DNA of 36,667 bases from Sphingobacteriaceae bacterium. Its GTDB lineage: Bacteria > Bacteroidota > Bacteroidia > Sphingobacteriales > Sphingobacteriaceae. A program made the translations under genes and the position numbers. This document shows positions 17,077 to 25,450 of this stretch, in pieces. The stretch spans positions 1-36,667 of the forward strand of contig JAHEGO010000011.1 in the NCBI GenBank assembly GCA_024645045.1. Reading direction: 5' to 3'. Under the pieces are notes generated by a model. It had not been told where the DNA came from and did not search any database. It saw nothing but the letters and a program-made list of their open reading frames with translations. The first letter of the stretch is position 1; every line of letters begins with the position of its first letter.

Positions 17077-18003
17077 ATGAGTAATAAAAGGATAATTTCT
17101 TTATTGCCGGCTGCTACAGAAATAATCTGTGCTTTGGCTTCTGAAGCTTTATTGGTGGGAGTTTCGCATGAATGTGATTTTCCTTTATCGGTTCAGCATT
17201 TACCAAAATGCAGCAGTTCCAGTATTTCCAACGATAAAAGTAGTCAAGAAATTGACCAGATGGTTTCTGGGCAACTATTAGCAGGCTTATCGCTTTACAA
17301 ACTCAATTGGGAATTAATCAAAGAATTGCGTCCAGATATTATTATTACTCAAGATCAATGTAAAGTTTGCGCCATTCACTTAGATGATTTAACATTACAA
17401 GTACAGAAAGAATTAAATTATCCTGTTCAGCTAATTTCTATTAATCCTAAATCAGTTGAAGATATATTTGCTGCTATTGAAACCATTGCCGCGTCAATTG
17501 AACAATCCGTTTTAGCACAAGATTTAATTGAATCATACCAAGATCGATTGGCAATTCTTGCACATAAAGTAAAGTTTGTTAAGAATAGGCCGTCAGTTGT
17601 TTTTATAGAATGGTTAGCGCCATTAATGACTTCGGGGCATTGGACACCAAGTTTAATTCACTTAGCAGGCGGCATTAGTTTGTTGTCTGCCGATCAAAAA
17701 GATGCGGGAAAAATTGACTTTGAAGATTTAATGGAAGCCGACCCAGATTTTATAATCATCGCACCTTGTGGTTTTTCCATTCCAAGAATTAAATCAGAAA
17801 TCCATTTATTACAAAACAGCGAACATTGGCAATCCTTAAAAGCAGTTAAAGAAAACCGAGTTTTTATAGCCGATGGAAATGCTTTTTTCAGCAGACCTGG
17901 ACCTCGGATTATTGATTCAGCAGAAATAATTGCTGAAATATTACAAGTCAACCAGTTTTATTTCGGATTAGAAGGTAGCGCTTGGGAGTGGTTTAACGCA
18001 TAA
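17077..18003 (+). CDS. BtuF-like periplasmic-binding-fold protein (cobalamin-binding annotation), no signal peptide
   Basis: 308 residues with the fold of class III (BtuF/FepB-like) binding proteins: RIISLLPAATEIICAL at the start, GVSHECDFP (about 28-36), PDIIITQDQCKVCAI (Cys95, Cys98), a long central helix with LIESYQDRLAIL, and a C-terminal lobe (VFIEWLAPLMTSGHWTP, NRVFIADGNAFFSRPGPRII). Homologues are usually named cobalamin-binding protein. Unlike true BtuF it starts directly with the first strand and has no export signal, so it should be cytosolic. That makes a transport role doubtful and suggests binding or handling of a cofactor or metal instead. The conserved-looking Cys and His (H31, C33, C95, C98) are candidate ligands. 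No btuC or btuD is adjacent. Confidence 0.82.
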   Translation: MSNKRIISLLPAATEIICALASEALLVGVSHECDFPLSVQHLPKCSSSSISNDKSSQEIDQMVSGQLLAGLSLYKLNWELIKELRPDIIITQDQCKVCAIHLDDLTLQVQKELNYPVQLISINPKSVEDIFAAIETIAASIEQSVLAQDLIESYQDRLAILAHKVKFVKNRPSVVFIEWLAPLMTSGHWTPSLIHLAGGISLLSADQKDAGKIDFEDLMEADPDFIIIAPCGFSIPRIKSEIHLLQNSEHWQSLKAVKENRVFIADGNAFFSRPGPRIIDSAEIIAEILQVNQFYFGLEGSAWEWFNA

Positions 18004-18165
18004 AAAATGCCTTTAACTCAATAAAATCTACAATTCTAGCTTTCTAGCCTTCAAATTGTCTAAAAAGATTCGTATTTTAGCAAACATCAGAAATATGCAA
18101 AAAAGCCTTTTTTAAGCTTTTAAAGCCTATTTTTTTCATCAGACAATTCAAAAATTAATAAATAA
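18004..18165. other. Leader and promoter region of parA
   Basis: 162 AT-rich bases with no ORF. A near -7 box, TATTTTAG (18073-18080), lacks a good -33 partner. A weak 6-bp hairpin (AAAAGC at 18101-18106 with GCTTTT at 18116-18121) lies in the presumed leader. No parS-like site (TGTTTCACGTGAAACA type) is visible here or elsewhere in the window. Confidence 0.4.
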
Positions 18166-18969
18166 ATGGGTAAGATTATAGCGTTGGCAAACCAAAAGGG
18201 TGGCGTAGGGAAAACAACCTCATCTATAAATTTAGCAGCTAGTTTGGCTGTTTTAGAGTATCGCACACTTTTAGTGGACGCCGATCCTCAAGCAAATGCG
18301 ACCTCAGGAATTGGTTACGATCCAAGAGAAATTAAAGCAAGTATCTACGAATGCATCATCAATAGCGTTGAACCAAGAGATGCAATCTTATCGACACATA
18401 CGCCAAATTTAGATTTGTTACCTGCGCACATCGATTTAGTAGGTGCCGAAATTGAGATGATTAATTTACCAGATAGAGAACATAAAATGAAAGAGGTTTT
18501 TGCGAAAATCAAAGACCAATATGATTTTATTATCATTGACTGTTCACCTTCATTGGGTTTAATTACCATCAACTCTTTAACTGCAGCAGATTCTGTAATT
18601 GTTCCTGTTCAGTGTGAATATTTTGCATTAGAAGGATTAGGCAAATTACTCAACACAATAAAAATTGTACAATCTAGGTTAAATCCAAATTTGCAAATTG
18701 AAGGCATTTTATTAACCATGTATGATGTAAGGTTACGTCTGTCAAATCAAGTAGTAGAAGAGGTTAGGACACATTTTCAAGGATTGGTTTTCGATACCAT
18801 TATTCAAAGAAATACCCGTTTAAGCGAAGCGCCAAGTTTTGGTGTTTCAGTAATTATGCACGATGCTTCAAGTAAAGGTGCAATTAATTACCTCAACTTA
18901 GCAAAAGAAATTTTGCAGAAAAACGGATTAACAAAAGAAGAACAAAGCACCGATTTAAAAAATAATTAA
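18166..18969 (+). CDS. parA: Chromosome-partitioning ATPase ParA/Soj
   Basis: 267 residues. A deviant Walker A motif, QKGGVGKTTSSINLAASLA (Lys11-Thr18 core), stands at the N terminus, followed by LLVDADPQANATSGIGY and DFIIIDCSPSLGLITINSL (Walker B). This is the compact chromosomal ParA type without an N-terminal DNA-binding extension. It binds ATP, coats DNA non-specifically and moves ParB-parS complexes to segregate the chromosome origin. Its stop codon overlaps the parB start by one base (TAATG), the usual translational coupling of this pair. Confidence 0.96.
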   Translation: MGKIIALANQKGGVGKTTSSINLAASLAVLEYRTLLVDADPQANATSGIGYDPREIKASIYECIINSVEPRDAILSTHTPNLDLLPAHIDLVGAEIEMINLPDREHKMKEVFAKIKDQYDFIIIDCSPSLGLITINSLTAADSVIVPVQCEYFALEGLGKLLNTIKIVQSRLNPNLQIEGILLTMYDVRLRLSNQVVEEVRTHFQGLVFDTIIQRNTRLSEAPSFGVSVIMHDASSKGAINYLNLAKEILQKNGLTKEEQSTDLKNN

Positions 18970-19901
18970 TGAGTAGCGCAATCAAACGAAACGCTTTAGG
19001 TAAAGGACTTGGAGCATTATTAAGTGATAATGAAATTGTAAATCCTAAAAGTACAGGGTTGCCTCCAATTGTATCAGCTAATGCGAATAACAGTAGCATC
19101 GATACCATTTCAATTGAATTAATTGAAACTAACCCTTTTCAACCTCGCGATACTTTTGAGAATGAAGCATTGAAAGAGTTAGCGGAGTCGATTAAAGTTC
19201 AAGGCATCATTCAACCTTTAACCGTTAGGAAATTAGCAAATAATGCCTATCAATTGATTTCGGGAGAACGTAGGTTACGTGCTAGTAAATTAGCAGGTTT
19301 AACTCAAGTGCCTGTTTATATTCGAACTGCGAATGATCAAGAAATGTTAGAAATGGCATTGATTGAAAATATTCAAAGAGAAAATTTAAATGCCATTGAA
19401 GTTGCAATTTCTTTTCAACGCATGTTAGATGAGTGTAGCTTAAAGCAAGAAGAGTTAGGCGACCGTGTAGGAAAAAACAGGTCAACGGTTACAAATTATT
19501 TGAGATTATTGAAGTTGCCGCCAGTTATTCAGGCAGCACTTAGAGATGGTAAAATATCTATGGGCCATGCAAGAGCAATGATTTCTATGGATTCTATCGA
19601 TAAACAATTATATGCATTTGATGAATTATTAAAACAAGATTTATCAGTTCGTAAATTGGAAGATTTGGTTAGAAGCATGTCTGAAAAACACCTTACCAAT
19701 ACAGGCGAAAAAACTAAAAGCCCTGCAGCAAAAGCGGAGCAAGCTTTCTCTTCTGAATACCAAAGAATTCAATCAGACTTAGCAGCAAAATTTGACGCTA
19801 AAGTAGTTTTGAAGGCTGATAAAAATGGAAGTGGTAGCATTCAAATTCCATTTATGTCTACAGACGATTTGAACAGAATTTTAGAAATGCTTGATTGGTA
19901 A
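18969..19901 (+). CDS. parB: Chromosome-partitioning protein ParB/Spo0J
   Basis: 310 residues. An N-terminal basic tail (KRNALGKGLGALL, ParA-stimulating) precedes the ParB/Srx CTPase domain with IETNPFQPR (about 52-60), IKVQGIIQPL and the GERRLRAS box (99-106), then ALIENIQRENLNAIE. The helix-turn-helix domain follows (LGDRVGKNRSTVTNYLRLLKLP), then a linker and a C-terminal dimerisation domain. CTP-dependent clamp loading at parS is known for the family. The gene is followed closely by a DUF5683 protein, dapB and lepB, an order I recall as common in Bacteroidota. Confidence 0.96.
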   Translation: MSSAIKRNALGKGLGALLSDNEIVNPKSTGLPPIVSANANNSSIDTISIELIETNPFQPRDTFENEALKELAESIKVQGIIQPLTVRKLANNAYQLISGERRLRASKLAGLTQVPVYIRTANDQEMLEMALIENIQRENLNAIEVAISFQRMLDECSLKQEELGDRVGKNRSTVTNYLRLLKLPPVIQAALRDGKISMGHARAMISMDSIDKQLYAFDELLKQDLSVRKLEDLVRSMSEKHLTNTGEKTKSPAAKAEQAFSSEYQRIQSDLAAKFDAKVVLKADKNGSGSIQIPFMSTDDLNRILEMLDW

Positions 19902-19907
19902 TTGCTG

Positions 19908-20462
19908 ATGAAAAAGCTAGGCTTGATCTTTCTTTTTTTGATAAGCAATTTTTTGCTGAAAGCCCAAAGCTCAATGTCTTCAGTTGTTTTATTAAATCCG
20001 CATTCGCCAAATAAAGCAGCAAACTTATCTGCGCTATTACCAGGTTTAGGTCAAGTATATAATAAACAATATTTAAAAGTGCCTGTAATTTATGCTGGTG
20101 CAGCTGGTTTAATTTATGGTATTCATTGGAATAATGTTCAATACAAAAAGTATTTAACAGCCTATCGACTCGATGCGGATACCAGTGCTGCTACTGTATC
20201 TGAATTTGCAGGTTTGTACTCTGTTGCCAATCTCATTACATTAAAAGATTTTTATAGAAGAAACCGCGACTTATCGACCATCGTGCTTTCGTTGTGGTAT
20301 GCGGCTAATATTGTTGATGCATATGTGTATGCGCAATTTTATAATTTTGATGTAAGTGATAATCTAAGCTTAAATGTAAAGCCTTATATTTATCAACCTG
20401 CATTTTACAGGCAGTCTGGCGCAATGGCAACAGGTTTGACGCTAACTTTTAATATTAAATAA
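19908..20462 (+). CDS. DUF5683 domain protein, membrane-associated
   Basis: About 184 residues from the ATG at 19908; an in-frame TTG at 19902 directly after the parB stop is a less likely start. A signal peptide or N-terminal membrane segment (LGLIFLFLISNFLLKAQ) precedes a domain with LLPGLGQVYNKQYLKVPVIYAG, a glycine-rich hydrophobic segment (AAGLIYGIHW), DFYRRNRDLSTIVLSLWYAANIVDAYVYAQF and a C-terminal beta strand ending TLTFNIK. The GLGQ-Y-K-Y--P pattern is that of DUF5683, a family without established function. It sits six bases after parB and two before dapB, so it belongs to this transcription unit; an envelope role is inferred only from the membrane signals. Confidence 0.8.
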   Translation: MKKLGLIFLFLISNFLLKAQSSMSSVVLLNPHSPNKAANLSALLPGLGQVYNKQYLKVPVIYAGAAGLIYGIHWNNVQYKKYLTAYRLDADTSAATVSEFAGLYSVANLITLKDFYRRNRDLSTIVLSLWYAANIVDAYVYAQFYNFDVSDNLSLNVKPYIYQPAFYRQSGAMATGLTLTFNIK

Positions 20463-20463
20463 A

Positions 20464-21207
20464 ATGAAAATCGCTTTAATTGGATATGGTAAAATGGGGC
20501 AAGAAATTGCACGACTTGCAATTGCTGATGGACATGAAATTGTATTGAAAATAAATTCTAGCAATGCAGAAGAATTAACAATTGCAAATTTAAAAAATGC
20601 AGATGTAGCCATTGAGTTTTCAAATCCTTCTTTAGTAAAATCTCACATTCAAATTTGTTTAGCTGCAGGAACACCTGTAGTTGTTGGGACAACCGCATGG
20701 TATGGTAACTACGACGAAATAATTGAAGAAGTAAAAAAACAGCAGGGTGCATTATTTCATGCCACTAATTTCAGTATTGGTGTAAATTTATTTTGGAAAA
20801 TCACGCAGACTGCAGCAAAATTAATGTCAACTTATCCTTATCAAGTAAGCATAGACGAAATCCACCATACACAAAAATTAGATGCACCTAGTGGCACAGC
20901 AATTACTACTGCAGAGATCATCATGGGTGAAATCAATGGCTTGCAGTCATGGACTAACGAAATCGTTACAAAAGAATCGCTCAATATTCGAAATAATCCT
21001 TCAAATTCGCAGTTAATGATTCGTTCTCTGCGCGAAGAGCAAGTGCCCGGAACACATACCGTTGCTTTTGATAATGACATTGATCAAATTACAATTAGTC
21101 ATATTGCGCATAATAGAAAAGGATTTGCTGCTGGAGCAATTCAAGCAGCAATATTTTTAATAAATAAAAAAGGAGTTTTTAACATGAACGATTTATTGTC
21201 GTTATAA
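20464..21207 (+). CDS. dapB: 4-hydroxy-tetrahydrodipicolinate reductase
   Basis: 247 residues. The Rossmann motif [17 protein letters not shown] (GYGKMG at 7-12) binds NAD(P)H. The catalytic signature [17 protein letters not shown] contains His134/His135 and Lys138 and the substrate-binding SGTA loop. GTTAWY and [11 protein letters not shown] are family landmarks. The enzyme reduces 4-hydroxy-tetrahydrodipicolinate in the diaminopimelate/lysine pathway, supplying DAP for peptidoglycan. Length is slightly short of the E. coli enzyme, as usual in Bacteroidota. It starts two bases after the DUF5683 gene and ends ten bases before lepB. Confidence 0.96.
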   Translation: MKIALIGYGKMGQEIARLAIADGHEIVLKINSSNAEELTIANLKNADVAIEFSNPSLVKSHIQICLAAGTPVVVGTTAWYGNYDEIIEEVKKQQGALFHATNFSIGVNLFWKITQTAAKLMSTYPYQVSIDEIHHTQKLDAPSGTAITTAEIIMGEINGLQSWTNEIVTKESLNIRNNPSNSQLMIRSLREEQVPGTHTVAFDNDIDQITISHIAHNRKGFAAGAIQAAIFLINKKGVFNMNDLLSL

Positions 21208-21217
21208 AAAGAATAAA

Positions 21218-22318
21218 ATGAACTGGAAATTTTGGAGTAAAAAAGGAAATAAAGTTGCAGCGAAAAAAAAATCCGCAACAAGAGAATGGTTTGATGCATT
21301 GCTGTTCGCAGTTATAGCAGCTACAATTATCAGGGGTTTATTTATCGAAGCCTTTACAATTCCTACACCATCAATGGAGCGTTCATTATTAGTTGGTGAT
21401 TTTCTTTTTGTAAGTAAAGTAAATTATGGAGCAAGAACGCCAATTACACCAATTTCATTTCCTTTCGCGCATCATACCATGCCAATAATTGGCACAAAGT
21501 CTTATTCAGATTTAATTCAATTGCCATATTATCGTTTACCAGGTTTTCAGAAAATAAAAAGACATGATGTGGTAGTTTTTAATTATCCGATGGAAGATTT
21601 TAGGCCAATTGATAAGCAAGAAAATTACATTAAAAGATGTATTGCAATTGCAGGTGATACCATACAGTTAAAAAATATGTCTGTAACAGTAAATGGTATT
21701 GCAGAAGAATTACCTGTGGAATCACAAACTAATTATTTAGTAAAAACTGATGGTGCGCCATTCAATGATAAGGCGTTAATGGCCATGGATATTTATGAAT
21801 ATGGTAGGGTTTCAGAAGATGGAGATTATATTTTCACATTGACTAAAGCGAACAGCGAAAAATTAAAAACTTTTGCAAATGTGAGGAGTGTTTCACCAGC
21901 ATTTAGAGAACACGGTCAATATGCCGATTATGTATTTCCTTTTGATCCAAAATTGGGATGGAATGAAGACAATTTTGGTCCATTGGTTGTTCCTGCAAAA
22001 GGGATGACCATTAATATTACCGGAACAAATTTAGGATTATATAAAAGAGTAATTACAGTTTACGAAGGAAATACTTTAGAAGAAAAAGCTGATGGAATTT
22101 ACATTAATGGTGAAAAATCTGACACTTATACTTTTAAGATGAATTATTATTTCATGATGGGTGACAATAGACACAACTCTTTAGATTCAAGGTTTTGGGG
22201 CTTTGTGCCAGAGAACAGAATTGTAGGAAAGGCACTATTTATTTGGATGAGTTGGGACAGTAATGCGAGCTTCTTAAATAAAATTAGGTGGTCTAGAATA
22301 TTCAATGGAATTAATTAA
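21218..22318 (+). CDS. lepB: Signal peptidase I
   Basis: 366 residues. After a basic N-terminal tail ([17 protein letters not shown]) comes one membrane segment ([20 protein letters not shown]), then the catalytic serine box [14 protein letters not shown] (Ser52), the lysine box [13 protein letters not shown] (Lys139) and the C-terminal [19 protein letters not shown] signature. The Ser/Lys dyad cleaves Sec signal peptides on the periplasmic side of the inner membrane. It has long insertions between the boxes (about 150-310), common in Bacteroidota LepB. It is last in the parA-lepB run, and its stop codon shares the bases TTAA with the stop of the convergent dehydrogenase. Confidence 0.96.
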   Translation: MNWKFWSKKGNKVAAKKKSATREWFDALLFAVIAATIIRGLFIEAFTIPTPSMERSLLVGDFLFVSKVNYGARTPITPISFPFAHHTMPIIGTKSYSDLIQLPYYRLPGFQKIKRHDVVVFNYPMEDFRPIDKQENYIKRCIAIAGDTIQLKNMSVTVNGIAEELPVESQTNYLVKTDGAPFNDKALMAMDIYEYGRVSEDGDYIFTLTKANSEKLKTFANVRSVSPAFREHGQYADYVFPFDPKLGWNEDNFGPLVVPAKGMTINITGTNLGLYKRVITVYEGNTLEEKADGIYINGEKSDTYTFKMNYYFMMGDNRHNSLDSRFWGFVPENRIVGKALFIWMSWDSNASFLNKIRWSRIFNGIN

Positions 22319-22330
22319 AATTCCATTGAA
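22301..22330. terminator. Inverted repeat at the overlap of convergent gene ends
   Basis: TTCAATGGAATT (22301-22312) and its exact reverse complement AATTCCATTGAA (22319-22330) flank the six bases AATTAA that include the overlapping stop codons. The arms lie inside the last codons of lepB and of the dehydrogenase. It could work as a weak two-way terminator, but GC content is low and there is no clear T-tract. Confidence 0.35.
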
Positions 22331-23400
22331 ATATTTAATTCCGCAGCTAACTTTTTCAAATCATTGTAAACAATTTCATTAATTGGAATGCCTGTTTTTT
22401 CATAATTCCTATGTGCTTGCATTTCTGGTTCACCAGGAATAATAACAGGTTGTTCAGTTGATTTTCTTTCTGCATTTTTAAATCTTTCAATCCATGTATC
22501 AATTGCATGGTAATAGTCTTCTTTAGCTCTAAAACCATCTATTCTTATCGCACCAAAAAAGTGTCCAATACCTTTACCAACTGGGTTTTCAGCTGGTTCT
22601 AAAAAACTCACGAACGGTGGAACCCATGGTCCAAAATTTGCACCAGATAAAACTGCTGTTAAAATATCTACAGTTGCACTTAAGCCAAATCCTTTATGAC
22701 TACCATGTGCAATATCGCTACCAAGTGGCAATAAAGAACCGCCTTTTTTTAATTCATTCGGATCTGTAGAAGCCATGCCTTCTTTGGTTTGTAGCCAACC
22801 TTCAGGAATTGATTTGTTTGCTCTTTGCGCTATTTCTAATTTACCATTTGCTGCAGCTGCAGTTGCCATATCAACAACTATCGGATCGTGCTTTTTAGCT
22901 GGAAATGCAAAGCACATAGGGTTGGTGCCTAGCATTCTTTCAATTGAAAAAGTAGGAGCAACCAATGGGCTTGCATTAGTCATCGCAATCCCAATCATAT
23001 CGTTTGGTAAGGCTTTCATGGCATGATATGCAGCAATACCAAAATGATTCGAATTTCGAACAGCCACCCAAGCGCTTCCATATTGTGTTGCCTTACTAAT
23101 CGCTAAATCCATTGCAAATGGCGCTATGACTAAGCCTAAGCCTTTATCTCCATCAACAGTAGCAGTAGTGGCAAGTTCATGTACAATTTGAATATTGGGC
23201 TTTGAATTGATCCTTTTCTTTTCCCATAAACGAATATAACCGCTTAAGCGAGCCAAACCATGCGATTCTATTCCACGAAGATCTGCAGCTAATAAAACGG
23301 CTGCTGCTTGCTGCTGATCTTGCTTATTGAGCCCAATTTGCTCGAAAATTTGACATATATATCGATTTAAAACCGAAACAGGTACCGTTATGTAATTCAT
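22315..23400 (-). CDS. Ldh2-family malate/L-lactate/ureidoglycolate-type dehydrogenase
   Basis: 361 residues. Family features are an N-terminal helical region with [21 protein letters not shown], a [11 protein letters not shown] segment, the cofactor/active-site stretch [15 protein letters not shown], and [11 protein letters not shown] ... [24 protein letters not shown], closing with [16 protein letters not shown]. The fold is the NAD(P)-dependent type known from malate, sulfolactate and ureidoglycolate dehydrogenases, not the Rossmann-fold LDH. The substrate cannot be read from sequence, and neighbours give no pathway hint. Its 3' end overlaps lepB by four bases. Confidence 0.92.
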   Translation of the reverse strand: MNYITVPVSVLNRYICQIFEQIGLNKQDQQQAAAVLLAADLRGIESHGLARLSGYIRLWEKKRINSKPNIQIVHELATTATVDGDKGLGLVIAPFAMDLAISKATQYGSAWVAVRNSNHFGIAAYHAMKALPNDMIGIAMTNASPLVAPTFSIERMLGTNPMCFAFPAKKHDPIVVDMATAAAANGKLEIAQRANKSIPEGWLQTKEGMASTDPNELKKGGSLLPLGSDIAHGSHKGFGLSATVDILTAVLSGANFGPWVPPFVSFLEPAENPVGKGIGHFFGAIRIDGFRAKEDYYHAIDTWIERFKNAERKSTEQPVIIPGEPEMQAHRNYEKTGIPINEIVYNDLKKLAAELNISMEF

Positions 23401-23474
23401 TTTGAGGGGTTTGAATAAAATTAAAGCGTCGATTGCTAATTTTCCTGCAAATTATTCATTTAACGCAATATTTT

Positions 23475-23507
23475 TTTGGTTTTTTTTAAATCAATTGTTT
23501 ATATTTG
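23475..23507 (+). promoter_or_regulatory. Bacteroidota-type promoter of the T9SS Asp-box gene
   Basis: TTTG (23475-23478), a 21-base spacer, then TATATTTG (23500-23507): a -33/-7 pair matching the Bacteroidota consensus. Transcription would start near 23513-23515, leaving a leader of roughly 33 bases before the ATG at 23547. The leader is A-rich just ahead of the start (TTTAAAAAAAACT). Confidence 0.7.
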
Positions 23508-23546
23508 GTATAAATAGATTTTGCACACACACATTTAAAAAAAACT

Positions 23547-25382
23547 ATGATGAAAAAACTACTTTTATTAAGCATGGGAGCTGTAATGGCTTTACAAGCT
23601 TCTGCGCAAGACGTAACGCGTCTTTCAACTAACTTAATGGATGGCCAAAAGCAAAATTCAGTAAGTGTTGTAAAAAGAAATCCAAACATTAAAACAACTG
23701 CAAACTCTGTATTGACAGTAACTCCAATTACAATTGGTTCTGCAGTAAACGCATTTACTCAAATTGGTCAAAACAGAAGAAGAGTTTCTGTTGACCAAGA
23801 TTTAAATGCAGTAGTTTTTGTTCACCGTGGCGACCCTGCAGTTACAGGTTCTTCTGGAAACAAAGCAATGTTCGATATCTCAGCTGATGGCGGAGCAAAT
23901 TGGACTTCAAACTTAGGTCCAGTTATTGACGTTCAACCAGCTGCACCACACACTCGTTACCCACAAGGTGCGATCATGAATCCAACTGCTGGAAATACAA
24001 ATGCTGCTAATGCTCGTATCATTGGTATGGCACCAAAAGCGGATGGCGTTAACAATGGATGGGGTGGTTTAATGCAAGGTACTTGTAAATTAGATGGTAC
24101 AGGTTCTATCAAAACATACTTCAATTCAGGTAATGCTTTCATTCCTCAATCTTTAACTAAAAGAGTTAACGGTGAGTTTTGGGCTACTGATGACACTACA
24201 ACTGATGGTAACATCGTAATGTACAAAGGTGTTTATTCAGCTGCTGGTGATTCAATGATTTGGTCAATTGGTAAAACTTTAGGTAAACCAGCTGATTTAT
24301 TCGATACTTCAGTAGATACTGCTACTCATTACTTAGATGTACTAGTTGCTTTTGACAAAACTGGTAACAAAGGTTGGGCTGCAGTTTCTTGCGAGTCTAA
24401 AATTGGTGCAGTAGATACTGCATTCAATCCAATTTTCTGGAAAACTACTGATGGTGGTGCAACTTGGACTGGTCCAGTTGAAGCTAACTTAGCAGCAATG
24501 TCTAACGTAGCAAATGATCCAAACTTAGGTGGTTTAAAACCTTCTATGGGATTTGATACTGGTTTAGCTGTAGATAAAAACGGTAACCCACATTTCTTTG
24601 GTGTTGTTTGTGGTGCTTCTGCAACTGCATACTCATTAGCAACTGGTGCTCCATTGTCTATGTATGATGTAACATTAAATGGTTCAGGTAACTGGATCGC
24701 TAATTATGTTGATACAGTTTCTTCTTTCCGTGGTGCTTCTTTCGGTACTTTAACTCATGACAATGAGTGTGCTGTTTCAGTATCTACAGATGGTGAAGCA
24801 ATTTTATATTCTTGGACTGATACTAAAGTAGCTAACCAAACTACTGCTGGTGCAAATGATTTCCCAGATTTATTCGTTAAAGGATACTATGTTTCTTCAG
24901 GAACAATGGGTACTACAATCAACGCTACTGAAGGTTCTTCTGTAGAGTCAGTTGCTTACTTACCTGCTCGTGCTAACGAAGCATTAGTAAATAGTAATGG
25001 TAATTATGTATTATCTACTGTAATTGCAGTTCCAACTGGTGACGAAAACGTAACTGTTGGTTTCGCATACTTAGATGGTATTGTTTATCCTAAATCAACT
25101 GGTGTAAATAATGTAAAAAATACTTTATTCAACATCTCTAATAACTATCCAAACCCATTCTCTGGTTCAACTTCATTCGATATGAACTTGAATTCTTCAG
25201 CTAATGTGGTAGTTACTATTACTAACTTATTAGGTCAACAAGTAAAAGAAGCAGTTAATGCTACTTATGCTGCTGGTGCTCATACAATCAAAATTGATGC
25301 ATCTAATTTAAACGCTGGTGTTTACTTCTACAATGTAAATGCAGGTGGTTTCGTAATGACAAACAAAATGATCGTGAAGTAA
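23547..25382 (+). CDS. T9SS-sorted secreted/surface protein with Asp-box (BNR-like) motifs
   Basis: 611 residues. A signal peptide (about 1-20, GAVMALQASAQ) precedes a large beta-rich region with two Asp-box-like motifs, SADGGANWTS and TTDGGATWTG, suggesting a sialidase-like beta-propeller fold without visible sialidase catalytic residues. Residues about 530-611 (NISNNYPNPFSGST ... LLGQQVKEA ... GVYFYNV) are a type A T9SS sorting domain. Codon choice differs from neighbouring genes, with strong use of GGT, GCT, ACT, AAC, TTC and CGT, as in highly expressed genes. It is flanked by its own promoter and a strong terminator, so it is monocistronic. An abundant surface or secreted protein is inferred; the function is unknown. 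A second ATG follows immediately (MMKK). Confidence 0.88.
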   Translation: MMKKLLLLSMGAVMALQASAQDVTRLSTNLMDGQKQNSVSVVKRNPNIKTTANSVLTVTPITIGSAVNAFTQIGQNRRRVSVDQDLNAVVFVHRGDPAVTGSSGNKAMFDISADGGANWTSNLGPVIDVQPAAPHTRYPQGAIMNPTAGNTNAANARIIGMAPKADGVNNGWGGLMQGTCKLDGTGSIKTYFNSGNAFIPQSLTKRVNGEFWATDDTTTDGNIVMYKGVYSAAGDSMIWSIGKTLGKPADLFDTSVDTATHYLDVLVAFDKTGNKGWAAVSCESKIGAVDTAFNPIFWKTTDGGATWTGPVEANLAAMSNVANDPNLGGLKPSMGFDTGLAVDKNGNPHFFGVVCGASATAYSLATGAPLSMYDVTLNGSGNWIANYVDTVSSFRGASFGTLTHDNECAVSVSTDGEAILYSWTDTKVANQTTAGANDFPDLFVKGYYVSSGTMGTTINATEGSSVESVAYLPARANEALVNSNGNYVLSTVIAVPTGDENVTVGFAYLDGIVYPKSTGVNNVKNTLFNISNNYPNPFSGSTSFDMNLNSSANVVVTITNLLGQQVKEAVNATYAAGAHTIKIDASNLNAGVYFYNVNAGGFVMTNKMIVK

Positions 25383-25395
25383 TTAAACTCACGCA

Positions 25396-25437
25396 CAATA
25401 AAAAAGCCCTTCGATTTTTCGAAGGGCTTTTTTATTG
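25396..25437 (+). terminator. Strong rho-independent terminator
   Basis: A perfect 18-bp stem (25396-25413 with 25420-25437; GC-rich core GCCCTTCG/CGAAGGGC) around a 6-base ATTTTT loop, with A-tract and T-tract arms. It begins 14 bases after the T9SS gene stop and also faces the end of bshC, so it can act on both strands. Confidence 0.93.
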
Positions 25438-25450
25438 TATTTTTTTTGAA

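Noticed and set aside
18004-18165. parS site near parAB, and similarity of the parA leader to the acs/topoisomerase intergenic words
   Set aside because: No TGTTTCACGTGAAACA-like sequence is visible. The only shared word (GCCTATTTTT, 18125-18134) is short and AT-rich, so chance is likely.
23402-23632. 76-residue plus-strand frame starting in the promoter region
   Set aside because: It overlaps the promoter and start of the T9SS gene in another frame and has no recognisable features.
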